Below, in pieces: positions 18,604-26,528 of a stretch of DNA of 33,561 bases. This stretch comes from Gemmatimonadota bacterium. GTDB lineage: Bacteria; Gemmatimonadota; Gemmatimonadetes; Palauibacterales; Palauibacteraceae. Numbering within the stretch: the stretch's first letter is position 1; every line of letters starts with the position of its first letter. The notes below the pieces were generated by a model, which worked only from the letters and a program-made list of their open reading frames with translations, was not told the DNA's origin and searched no databases. The position numbers were made by a program, and so were the translations under genes. The DNA lies in the NCBI GenBank assembly GCA_023554245.1, contig JAMJQL010000148.1, positions 1 to 33,561 of the forward strand, given 5' to 3'.

Positions 18604-18987
18604 GTGGGCCGCTCCGTGAATCGAGTGATACTTGTCGGCAACGCTGGAGCTGACCCGGACGTGAGACGGACCTCGTCCGGCAGGACCGTGGCGCACCTGT
18701 CGCTCGCCACCAACAGGGTCTTTCTTCGGGACGGCGAAGAACAGCGTCGCACGGACTGGCACAGACTCACGTTCTGGTCGGGAGCGGCCGAAACGGTGGA
18801 GCGGTTCGTTCACCGTGGAAGCAGGCTCTACGTGGAGGGGCGGCTCGAGTATGGGGCGTACGACCGGGACGGAGTCTCGATACCGACGGCAGACGTGATT
18901 GTCCAGGAGTTCGTGATGCTCGATGGGAAGAACGGGTCCGAAGCTGCAACCGGCCCCGGCGCGGAGCGCGACGATCCACTTGCCTGA
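18604..18987 (+). CDS. ssb: Single-stranded DNA-binding protein
   Basis: This OB-fold protein coats single-stranded DNA during replication, repair and recombination. The 127-aa product has the standard N-terminal SSB block SVNRVILVGNAGADPDVR and RTSSGRTVAHLSLATNR. TDWHRLTFWSGAAETVERF and GSRLYVEGRLEYGAYDRDG follow, so the OB domain covers about residues 4-108. The tail is very short (~20 aa). It ends ERDDPLA instead of the conserved acidic DDDIPF-type tip that recruits partner proteins. It may therefore be an accessory SSB or a diverged main copy. GTG start with AGGAGG. It is followed by a 7-bp GCCCCGC/GCGGGGC hairpin at 19017-19037 before the next gene. Confidence 0.92.
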   Translation: MGRSVNRVILVGNAGADPDVRRTSSGRTVAHLSLATNRVFLRDGEEQRRTDWHRLTFWSGAAETVERFVHRGSRLYVEGRLEYGAYDRDGVSIPTADVIVQEFVMLDGKNGSEAATGPGAERDDPLA

Positions 18988-19016
18988 AGATCCCGACCGG
19001 GCATTCTGACCCATTC

Positions 19017-19037
19017 GCCCCGCCCGTTGCGCGGGGC
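19017..19037. terminator. Hairpin downstream of ssb, possible terminator
   Basis: Arms GCCCCGC (19017-19023) and GCGGGGC (19031-19037) flank a 7-nt loop, 30 nt after the ssb stop and 50 nt before the next start. There is no T-rich tract after it, so an intrinsic terminator is only a possibility. The rest of the 100-bp gap has no clear promoter hexamers. Confidence 0.3.
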
Positions 19038-19087
19038 CTGGAAACCGGGAATCTTCGACATTCCGCACCAACGTGACAGGAGCGTGC

Positions 19088-20098
19088 ATGTCGATGGACC
19101 CGTTTCCGGCTTCGGACGACGAGTCAGCCGGGCAGGGCGCCGGACAGCTGTCCACCAGCGAGCTGATGCAGCCCGTGAAATCGGAATTCCAGGGCTCGCT
19201 TCGCGTGCTGGTCACGGGAGCCGACGGATTCATCGGACGACATCTTCTGCCACGACTCGTGTCTCGCGGGCACCGGGTTCGGGCGCTGGTTCGAAGACGC
19301 CGCGCTGCACCGAGCAGCTCCACGAAAGGGATCGAATGGTGCGTCGCCGATCTCACGGATCGAGGCGCGCTCGCCGGTGTCGCCAGCGGCTGCGACCGTG
19401 TCGTGCACCTCGCCGGCAACTTCGAAACCGTGGACGGAGTGCGGCTCGGGCGGGTCCACGGGACGGGAACCCGTAATCTCGTCTGGGAGATCCTGAAATC
19501 GGATGTCGATCGCATCGTGCTGGTCAGCGCTCTGGGCGCGAGCCCCGACGGAGGGGAGTTCTTCCGATCGAAGTTCGAGGCCGAAGACATCGTCCTTTCC
19601 TGCTCCGTGGAGCACCTCATCCTTCGACCCTCGGTCGTCTACGGGCCGGGAGATCACTTCACGGTGCCCGTGGCCCGTATCCTGAAGTCGCTTCCGGTCT
19701 TCCCGATGATGGGCGACGGAACCTTCCAGCTGCAGCCGCTGGCGGTCGAGGACATGGTGGACATCCTGACTCAGGGTGTCGAGAGATCGGATCTCGGGGG
19801 ACGCTCGGTCGATCTGGCCGGTCCGGAACGGCTGAGCTTCGTGCGCATCGTACGTATCGTGGGTAAGACGATCGGTCATGCCCGGCCGATTCTCCCGTTG
19901 CCCGCCGCTTTCGCCGCACCGACGGCGAGAATCGCGGCCGCTCTGGGACTGCCGAGGCCGTTCCCGGAGTCGCAACTGGACATTCTGCGCTACGGGAGCG
20001 TACTTCAGACCGACGTGAACCCGGTGCGAAGCCTGTTCCATATCAAGCCGCTACCCTTCGCGGACGCGGTTACAGACTACCTGGAGCTCGACCGATGA
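19088..20098 (+). CDS. Atypical SDR NAD(P)-binding protein (NDUFA9-like)
   Basis: The 336-aa product has an Asp/Gln-rich N-terminal ~35 residues, then a Rossmann fold opening with RVLVTGADGFIGRHL (GxxGxxG at 44-50). It continues through CDRVVHLAGN and RIVLVSALGASPDGG. The active-site region reads FFRSKFEAEDIV, then LILRPSVVYGPGDHFT. The usual catalytic Tyr of the YxxxK motif is replaced by Phe, a trait of the atypical SDR_a5/NDUFA9-like group. Members of that group often bind NAD(P) without classical dehydrogenase activity. The ATG at 19088 has AGGAG (19078-19082) 5 nt upstream; the GTG at 19073 overlaps no such site. The CDP-alcohol phosphatidyltransferase follows 23 nt downstream. The substrate is unknown. 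Confidence 0.82.
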   Translation: MSMDPFPASDDESAGQGAGQLSTSELMQPVKSEFQGSLRVLVTGADGFIGRHLLPRLVSRGHRVRALVRRRRAAPSSSTKGIEWCVADLTDRGALAGVASGCDRVVHLAGNFETVDGVRLGRVHGTGTRNLVWEILKSDVDRIVLVSALGASPDGGEFFRSKFEAEDIVLSCSVEHLILRPSVVYGPGDHFTVPVARILKSLPVFPMMGDGTFQLQPLAVEDMVDILTQGVERSDLGGRSVDLAGPERLSFVRIVRIVGKTIGHARPILPLPAAFAAPTARIAAALGLPRPFPESQLDILRYGSVLQTDVNPVRSLFHIKPLPFADAVTDYLELDR

Positions 20099-20121
20099 TG
20101 CGGACCGGCCCCGCGACCTGA

Positions 20122-20670
20122 ATGAGTGAGCGAGACGCGGCGTCCCACGAGGACGCGGGATTTCTCACCGCCGCGAACTTCCTTTCGCTCGTGCGGATTC
20201 CACTCGGGGTGGGCTTCCTGGCGGCTCCCGACCCTGGCTGGAGTGCCGCGATCGTCGCCGTCGGTGCGGCCACCGATCTGCTGGACGGTTGGATCGCCCG
20301 GGTGACACGCACTCAGAGCGAGATCGGGGCCCTGCTGGACCCGCTGTGTGACAGGGTGTTCGTCTTCCTCGGCCTCGTGTCGTTCCTGCCTTCGGGAAAC
20401 CTCGACTGGGCGGGATTCGTGATTCTCGTGCTGCGAGACATATTCACGGGAGGGGTGTTCGTGGTGACCAGGCTGGCAGGGCAGCATCTCCCGTTCCATT
20501 CCCGGCAAGGTGGGCGTCTCACCACGGCCCTGCAGGTGCTGGCCCTGTTCACCCTCATATTCGCACCGACCTACATCAATATTCCGATCCTTCTCGTCGG
20601 TGCGGCTTCGGTTTACGCGATACTCGATTACGGAACGGCGGGACTCCGGCTTTCGTGGGATGGGCCGTAG
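20122..20670 (+). CDS. CDP-alcohol phosphatidyltransferase family protein
   Basis: These membrane enzymes transfer a phosphatidyl group from a CDP-lipid to an alcohol such as glycerol-3-phosphate or inositol, in phospholipid synthesis. The 182-aa protein shows the full catalytic signature: D52-x2-D55-G56-x2-A59-R60-x8-G69-x3-D73-x3-D77. All four Asp that bind metal and substrate are present. About four to six hydrophobic helices surround it, including segments at ~20-50, 75-90 and 145-175. The length matches PgsA-like enzymes. The acceptor alcohol cannot be told from sequence. The ATG at 20122 directly follows an in-frame TGA, so it is the earliest possible start; there is no clear Shine-Dalgarno. 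It converges with the efflux operon after 24 bp. Confidence 0.88.
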   Translation: MSERDAASHEDAGFLTAANFLSLVRIPLGVGFLAAPDPGWSAAIVAVGAATDLLDGWIARVTRTQSEIGALLDPLCDRVFVFLGLVSFLPSGNLDWAGFVILVLRDIFTGGVFVVTRLAGQHLPFHSRQGGRLTTALQVLALFTLIFAPTYINIPILLVGAASVYAILDYGTAGLRLSWDGP

Positions 20671-20694
20671 CGAAACGACCTGCTCCGACGGCTA

Positions 20695-21813
20695 TCAGCC
20701 GGAGGATCTTTCGACCACGTTCGGAGCGACCGGAGCGCCCTCACCCAGCCGTTCGACTCCGCCGACCACCACCTGCTCGCCCGCCGAGATGCCCTCGCGT
20801 ATTTCGACGAAGCCGGATGTGCGCACGCCGATACTGACTTCTTTGCGTGTTGCCGTTCCCTCGGGTGTCGCGACCCACACGAAGTCCTGCCCGGAGAGGG
20901 GCAGAATCGCGTCTTCCGGAATGACGACGGCTTCGGGCCGGACGTCCACCACGAGTCGCGCCTCGATGAACATCCCCGGCTTCAACGAACGGTCGTCGTT
21001 CTCCACCAGTGCCTTTACGGTAATCGTGCGGCCGGGCAACTGGACTCTGGGGTCGACGAAATCGACTACACCCGAGAATTGCCGTCCCGACATCGCCGCG
21101 ACCTCGAAGCTCACTTCCTGCCCGACTTCCAGCAGGCCGGCGTAGCGTTCCGGAACACGGAAGGTCGCGCGCTGAGGATCGACGGTCTGAAGCGTGGTGA
21201 GCTGGGTCTGCGGCGTAATGTAGTCGCCCACACTGACGAGGCGCTCTCCCACGACTCCCGAAAAGGGCGCACGGACCACCGTCCGCTCCAGTCTCGTCTG
21301 CTGCAGCTGGAGGTCGGCACGCGCGCTCCGGGCCGTGGCTTCGGCCTGCTCGAGATCCGCCTGCGAGGACGCGTTCCGCTCGAGGAGATCGCGAGTCCGA
21401 CTGAGCGCCTGTTCCGCCAGGTCGAGCTGAGCTTCGAGTCGCGCGACCTGCGCCACGAGCTCCGAGTCGTCGATCTTGAACAGTGGGGCACCTCTTCTCA
21501 CTTCCCGACCCTCGGAAGCGTAGATGCCGGCAAGCCTGCCCGACACTTCCGGCTGCAGACGGATCGATTGGACGGCCTCGATCTGCCCGGTAGCCCGAAT
21601 CTCCTCGAGCACCGTGTCCTGCATCGCTACCGCGACGTCGACGGGCATGGGAGGCGGACCTCCTTCTCCACCCCCCGGGCCTCCTGGTGGCCCACCCGCA
21701 GCACCGCTCTCCGAATCGCCACCGCACGCGCCGGAGATGGCGATCACCGCCACCAGTATGGTCGTCCGCCACGCCGGGAAACCCGTCGTCGCCCCGAACT
21801 GCTCCCGCATCAT
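20695..21813 (-). CDS. RND efflux periplasmic adaptor (MFP/HlyD family)
   Basis: The adaptor bridges the inner-membrane RND pump and the outer-membrane channel. The 372-aa protein starts with a hydrophobic signal ending in SGAC, suggesting lipidation at C30 although the -3 residue is Ser rather than Leu. A Gly/Pro-rich linker follows (~38-58). The lipoyl half-motifs are SIRLQPEVSGRLAGIYASEG and RTVVRAPFSGVVGERLVSVGD. An alpha-hairpin lies between them, and the beta-barrel and membrane-proximal domains follow to SGQDFVWVATPEGTATRKEV. The start overlaps the stop of the TolC-like gene (ATGA), and a second ATG follows at once. It is the last gene of the pump-channel-adaptor operon. The substrate is unknown. 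Confidence 0.92.
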   Translation of the reverse strand: MMREQFGATTGFPAWRTTILVAVIAISGACGGDSESGAAGGPPGGPGGGEGGPPPMPVDVAVAMQDTVLEEIRATGQIEAVQSIRLQPEVSGRLAGIYASEGREVRRGAPLFKIDDSELVAQVARLEAQLDLAEQALSRTRDLLERNASSQADLEQAEATARSARADLQLQQTRLERTVVRAPFSGVVGERLVSVGDYITPQTQLTTLQTVDPQRATFRVPERYAGLLEVGQEVSFEVAAMSGRQFSGVVDFVDPRVQLPGRTITVKALVENDDRSLKPGMFIEARLVVDVRPEAVVIPEDAILPLSGQDFVWVATPEGTATRKEVSIGVRTSGFVEIREGISAGEQVVVGGVERLGEGAPVAPNVVERSSG

Positions 21814-23267
21814 CGTGTCTCCGTGAGTCGTCGGCCCAGGATCGCCTCGACACCAGCGCGGGCCAGTCTAGTCGTGTAGCGCGACTGAACGAGCCCCGCC
21901 TCCGCTTCCGTCAGGTCGACCTGCGCCGTGACGAGGTCAATGATCGTCGTCGCTCCCGCCCGATACCTCTCTTCCTGCACCCTGAGGTTTTCGCGCGCGA
22001 CCAGCACGGCATTGCCTGCCAGCTCGGCACTCGCTCTGGCCGTGTTGTACGCCTGGTAGGCCTCGGCCATGTCCCGTCCGATCCCGAGTTCGGTATTCCT
22101 GCGTGCCGCCTCAGCGATCTGTCGCGCGGTGCTCGCCCGGTAGATGCGAATCTCGCGCTGGGCACCATCCCAGATCGGGAAATTGAGCGAAAGCCCGAAT
22201 GTGGCTCGTTTCGTCGCATCCGGCACGATGTCGTCGTCAAACCCGTTCCAGCTTCCGAACAAGCTCAGCGAGGGCAGATACGCCGAGCGCTCCGACTTGA
22301 ACAGTGCGTTCGTTCTCCGCTCTTCGGCCCGGGCCACCTCGACGATCGGGCTGATTGTGACCGCCTCCTCGATCGCCTGCGCCTCCGTGATCGGGAGCGC
22401 TGGGGCGGCGAGAGTGTCCAGTTTCGCAGCGTCGACCGGGCCCGGAATCCCGGTACGCCGACCGAGCTGGAGTCGCGATACCGCCACTGCCGACTCCTGG
22501 CGGAGAAAGTCCACCTGCGCTCGCGTCAGCTCCAGGAGCAACTGCAGCGAATCCGTCTGAACGGCCGCGCCTGCCAGGACGCGGGCACGGGCGACGGCCA
22601 ACTGTCCCTCGGCACGCCGTACCCGTTCTTCTGCGACGCGAAGCAGCTCGGACTGTGCCAGCACGTCGTAGTAGTCGGCTTCGGTGCCAAGGGCCGTTGT
22701 GAACCGCTGGCGCCGTTCGTTCGCAGCGGCTCCATCCACACTGGCGTTCGCAGCCTGCATGTCGAATATCCGACCCCCGCCCGCGAACAGCGTGTAGGAG
22801 CCGCTGAGACTGAACTGAGTCAGGCGGTCGGTCTCTTCGCCGGTACCGATGTTGAACTGAGGGCTGGAGTACTTGCTGAAATTCCAGCGGAAATCGACAA
22901 CCGGTAGCAGGAATGCGGACCAGGCCGACCGTCTGACCCAGTTCGCGTCTCCGACGCCTCGAAGAGCGGCGACGTAGTCCGGGTCGACCCCGGCCGCACG
23001 CTGGAGCGCTTCGGCAAGCGTCACCGTCGCCAGCGGGGTGCCCTCCGCTGATCTCCGGGCGAGCTGTGCACTCGTGAGTCCCTCCGCCGGGTCCTGCACG
23101 ACGGTCGGCTCCTGCGCCACCACCGGCTGCATACCGGCCGATGCGAGCAGCGAGCCGATTGCCAGCCACACGACCGGCGCCGTGCGCCTCGGTGAGCCCG
23201 AAAGCCCGGCGCGCGTAGCTGTTCCCCTGGACTCAGTTCCGGGGCGGCGCAGCCTGGACCGGCTCAC
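21810..23267 (-). CDS. TolC-family outer-membrane efflux channel
   Basis: The 485-aa protein is a TolC-like channel that forms a trimeric beta-barrel and periplasmic alpha-tunnel. An unusually long basic N terminus precedes a hydrophobic stretch (VVWLAIGSLLASAG) and a VVAQEP cleavage region near residue 51. Duplicated long-helix regions follow, with the typical end-of-repeat signature VQEERYRAGATTIIDLVTAQVDLTEAEAGLVQSRY near the C terminus. It starts with GTG at 23267, overlapping the pump stop (GTGA). The downstream adaptor overlaps it by 4 nt, so all three proteins are probably made in coupled fashion. A second TolC-like gene begins at the right window edge. Confidence 0.92.
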   Translation of the reverse strand: MSRSRLRRPGTESRGTATRAGLSGSPRRTAPVVWLAIGSLLASAGMQPVVAQEPTVVQDPAEGLTSAQLARRSAEGTPLATVTLAEALQRAAGVDPDYVAALRGVGDANWVRRSAWSAFLLPVVDFRWNFSKYSSPQFNIGTGEETDRLTQFSLSGSYTLFAGGGRIFDMQAANASVDGAAANERRQRFTTALGTEADYYDVLAQSELLRVAEERVRRAEGQLAVARARVLAGAAVQTDSLQLLLELTRAQVDFLRQESAVAVSRLQLGRRTGIPGPVDAAKLDTLAAPALPITEAQAIEEAVTISPIVEVARAEERRTNALFKSERSAYLPSLSLFGSWNGFDDDIVPDATKRATFGLSLNFPIWDGAQREIRIYRASTARQIAEAARRNTELGIGRDMAEAYQAYNTARASAELAGNAVLVARENLRVQEERYRAGATTIIDLVTAQVDLTEAEAGLVQSRYTTRLARAGVEAILGRRLTETR

Positions 23268-26200
23268 GCCTCCGCCTCCACCGGCTCGAGCTTCTCGACG
23301 CGGCGCGCCACCCTGGCCCGTGCCTCGTCCAGAAGGATGTAGACGACCGGAACGAGATAGAGGGTCAGGACCGTGGAGAACAGGAGCCCTCCTACGATCG
23401 CATAACCGAGGGGCCGCCGGCTCGCAGACCCGGCCCCGAGACCCAGTGCGATCGGCGTCAACGCAATGACTGTCGCCACCGAGGTCATCATGATCGGACG
23501 GAGCCTGATGCGCCCCGACTCGAGCATCGCTTCGGTTCCGCTCATTCCTTTTCGTTTCAACTGGTTCGCGTACTCGACCAGCAGAATCGAATTCTTGGTG
23601 ACGATTCCGATCAGGAGGATCATCCCGATCTGGCTGAACAGGTTCAGAGTAGATCCCGCCACCAGCAGGGTGGCCAGTGCCCCGGTCACGGCCAGCGGAA
23701 CGGCCAGCAGGACCGTGAAGGGGTGAACGAGAGACTCGAACTGGGCTGCGAGAACCATGAACACGACGATCAATGCCAGCACGAAGGCGAAGTACAGGGC
23801 GTTGCCGCTCTCTTCGAGCTCCCTCGATTCTCCGGCCAGGGCGATGCTGCTGCCGGGCGGCAACACCTCTTCCGAAATGGCGTGAAGCGAGTCGATCGCC
23901 GAACCCAGCGGGAATCCATCCGCCAGGCTGGCCGACAGGGTGAACGACCGGACTCGCTCGAAGTGATTCAACTGACGCGGACCGACGCCCTCCTCCACCC
24001 GCGCGATGGCATCAACGGATACGAGCACTCCATCACGGCCTCTGACGTAGAGGTCCGACATGGCCTCGGGGGTGGATCGGGCCTCGGGCTCGAGCTGGAT
24101 GATCACGTCGTACAGCTTGTTGTCCCGGGTGAACGTGCTCACACGCTGACCGCCCAGCATCACCTGCAGCGTGCCGGAGATATCGGCAATCGCGATGCCA
24201 AGGTCTTCGGCGCGATCCCGCTCGTACTCTACCGTCAGCTCGGGTTTGTTGACGCGCAGATCGGTGTCGACGTTGATGAGGCCCGGGACCTGCCTTGCCC
24301 GGGCCGTCATCCGGTCCATCCCGGCGGCGAGCGAGTCGAAGTTCGGATTCCGCACGACGTACTGCACGGGACTGCCGAACCCGATTGCCGCAGGCGCACT
24401 GGCGAATGCCAGAACTCCGGGTATCCCGAACAGTCGGGGCCGGATTTCGTTGGTCACCTCCTGGGCCGTGCGCTCACGGTCTTCCCAGTCGACAAGCCTG
24501 GCGAAGATGATACCCCGGTTCACGCTGCCCAGGAAGCCACCGACGATGCTGAAGTAGCTCTGGATCTCGGGAACGCTCCCGAGCACCTGCTCGACCTGCA
24601 TCTGGTACTCGTTGGTATATTCCAGCGAAGCACCCTCGGGTGCGATCACGAAGGTGAGGATCGCCCCGCGGTCTTCCGGCGGGAGGAACTCGCGCTCCAG
24701 ACGGTTGAACACCAGGACGGCGAGTCCAACCACCAGTACGGCTCCGAGAACGACGAACGCGCGATGGCGCACCGCGAACTCGAGGCTCTTCTGATACTTC
24801 TCCGCGATGGAGAGGAAGGTGTTTTCGAACATCAGGAACAGCTTGCCGTGCGTCTTGGGAACGCGGAGGATCTTGGCGCAGAGCATCGGCGTCAACGTCA
24901 GCGCTACGAAACTCGAGACGATCACGGCACCCGTCAGCGCGATTCCGAACTCGTTGAACAGACGTCCTGCCGTCCCCTGCAGAAAGGCGAGCGGGGTGAA
25001 TACGGCTACCAGCGCGACCGTCGTCGCAATGACGGCAAAGGCGATCTCGCTGGTTCCCTGTTGAGCCGCGACGGTCGGGCTTTCGCCCAACTCCTCCTGA
25101 TGTCGATAGGCATTCTCCATCACGATGATCGCATCGTCCACCACGATTCCGATGCCGAGAATCAGCGCGAGTAGAGTGAAGTTGTTGATCGTGAATCCGA
25201 GAGCGTACAACACCGCGAACGCGGCGAGAATCGAGGTCGGGATCGCGAGGCCCGGGATGATCGTCGCCCTGAAGTTCCGCAGGAATACGAAAATGATGAC
25301 GATGACGAGGATGCCCGCGAGTACCAGCGTTTCCTCCGCCTCCTTGATCGACCGACGCACGAAGAGCGCCTGATCGAAGCCGATATTGATCGTAACGCCG
25401 GGCGGCAGCGCTGCCTGAATCGCGGGGAGCTCCTCCCGCACCGCATCGGAGACCTCGATCAGGTTGGCCTTCGACTGACGGATCACGCCGATCGCGATGG
25501 CCGGCCTGCCGTTGTACCGGAGCGCAGATCGATAGTCCTCGGGTCCCAGCTCGACCCTCGCGACGTCCTGAAGCCGGACGACCTGCCCGTCCTGGCTGGA
25601 GACCACCAGGTTCCCGAACTCTTCGGGTGTCTTGAGCTCGCCCAGGGACCGTACGGTGAATTCCCGCCGTTCCGACTCGATACGTCCGGCCGGAATCTCC
25701 ACGCTCCGCGTGCGGATCGCCGCGCGCACGTTCTGAACAGTCAACCCTCGCGCGGCCAGTTCCCTGGACTTGAGCCAGATGCGCATCGAGTAGCGCCGCT
25801 CCCCGGCGATCAGCGCTCGGCCAACGCCGTCCAGGGATTGCAGCCGACGCTTGACCTCGCGGTCGGCGACATCGGAGAGTTGCAGCAGGTCGTAGTTCTC
25901 GGCCGAGAGCGCGAGCCACAGAAAGGGCTGTGCATCGGATTCCTGCTTGGCGACTACCGGGTCGAGAACATCTTCCGGAAGTCGGCCCCGAACTCGCGAA
26001 ACGACGTCGCGGACGTCCTGTGCGGCGAGTTCCAGGTCCCGATCGAGTTCGAATTCGAGACTGATATTGGTGGACTGCTCGGAGCTGGTACTTCGGAGGG
26101 TCCGCACGCCGGGGATGGTGCTCAGCTCCTCCTCGAGCACGTCCGTGACCGTCGACTCCATGACGCGCGGGTTGGCACCGCGCAGAAAAACGGAGACGGA

Positions 26201-26335
26201 GACGTTCGGCGTATCTACATCGGGCAGCTCCCGAACCGAGAGTCGCGTGAAACTGATGGCCCCGAACAGGACGAGCGCGAGGGCGACCATGGACGTGAGC
26301 ACCGGTCTTCGAATGCTCGTGTCAGACAGAAACAA
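23264..26335 (-). CDS. RND family efflux pump permease (AcrB/MexB-like)
   Basis: This is the proton-driven inner-membrane pump of a tripartite exporter. The ~1023-aa protein has the N-terminal FLSDTSIRRPVLTSM. Two duplicated halves of a large periplasmic loop plus six-helix bundles follow, with FRATIIPGLAIPTS opening the first bundle. The proton relay is intact: D400-D401 in GIVVDDAIIVMENA and a Lys near 914 in VTKNSILLVEYANQ. This fits an HAE1-type multidrug exporter rather than a metal pump. The start is taken as TTG at 26335, with GGAGG (26341-26345) 5 nt upstream, giving the usual family N terminus; an ATG at 26359 adds 8 residues and has no ribosome binding site. It is first in its operon. 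Confidence 0.94.
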   Translation of the reverse strand: MFLSDTSIRRPVLTSMVALALVLFGAISFTRLSVRELPDVDTPNVSVSVFLRGANPRVMESTVTDVLEEELSTIPGVRTLRSTSSEQSTNISLEFELDRDLELAAQDVRDVVSRVRGRLPEDVLDPVVAKQESDAQPFLWLALSAENYDLLQLSDVADREVKRRLQSLDGVGRALIAGERRYSMRIWLKSRELAARGLTVQNVRAAIRTRSVEIPAGRIESERREFTVRSLGELKTPEEFGNLVVSSQDGQVVRLQDVARVELGPEDYRSALRYNGRPAIAIGVIRQSKANLIEVSDAVREELPAIQAALPPGVTINIGFDQALFVRRSIKEAEETLVLAGILVIVIIFVFLRNFRATIIPGLAIPTSILAAFAVLYALGFTINNFTLLALILGIGIVVDDAIIVMENAYRHQEELGESPTVAAQQGTSEIAFAVIATTVALVAVFTPLAFLQGTAGRLFNEFGIALTGAVIVSSFVALTLTPMLCAKILRVPKTHGKLFLMFENTFLSIAEKYQKSLEFAVRHRAFVVLGAVLVVGLAVLVFNRLEREFLPPEDRGAILTFVIAPEGASLEYTNEYQMQVEQVLGSVPEIQSYFSIVGGFLGSVNRGIIFARLVDWEDRERTAQEVTNEIRPRLFGIPGVLAFASAPAAIGFGSPVQYVVRNPNFDSLAAGMDRMTARARQVPGLINVDTDLRVNKPELTVEYERDRAEDLGIAIADISGTLQVMLGGQRVSTFTRDNKLYDVIIQLEPEARSTPEAMSDLYVRGRDGVLVSVDAIARVEEGVGPRQLNHFERVRSFTLSASLADGFPLGSAIDSLHAISEEVLPPGSSIALAGESRELEESGNALYFAFVLALIVVFMVLAAQFESLVHPFTVLLAVPLAVTGALATLLVAGSTLNLFSQIGMILLIGIVTKNSILLVEYANQLKRKGMSGTEAMLESGRIRLRPIMMTSVATVIALTPIALGLGAGSASRRPLGYAIVGGLLFSTVLTLYLVPVVYILLDEARARVARRVEKLEPVEAEA

Positions 26336-26340
26336 CCGGA

Positions 26341-26345
26341 CCTCC
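26341..26345 (-). promoter_or_regulatory. Ribosome binding site supporting a TTG start for the RND pump
   Basis: On the minus strand GGAGG ends 5 nt before the TTG at 26335-26333. The resulting protein begins MFLSDTSIRRP, the common start of this family. The ATG 24 nt upstream (26359) has no comparable site. Confidence 0.65.
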
Positions 26346-26468
26346 GTGATTGCGTACATTCCACGGCTCGACGCGACCCGTGAAGAACACGCGGGGCGAA
26401 CGAACCGTTGGGTCGACTGTAGATGAGAGCGACGGGGTGGCCTATGCCCCGGCGCGCTGATCGGCCGT

Positions 26469-26474
26469 ATTGTA
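26469..26474 (-). promoter_or_regulatory. Candidate -10 element in the efflux/epimerase divergent region
   Basis: A TACAAT hexamer (5/6 to consensus) on the minus strand has a weak TTAGCC 19 nt upstream (26494-26499). It would start the efflux message about 125 nt before the TTG. On the + strand an overlapping TTGTAA (26470-26475) could serve the 26529 gene, with only a poor -10. The whole 26360-26528 gap is the likely control region of both divergent units. No gene is seen in it. Confidence 0.3.
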
Positions 26475-26528
26475 ATGTCATAGCATCGTTGGCGGCTAAC
26501 CCGCGACTCCAGACCGGGACGCGAATCG

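Noticed and set aside
23723-25174. 483-codon open frame opposite the RND pump
   Set aside because: Its His/Glu/Arg-rich translation mirrors the pump codons and has no start signal.
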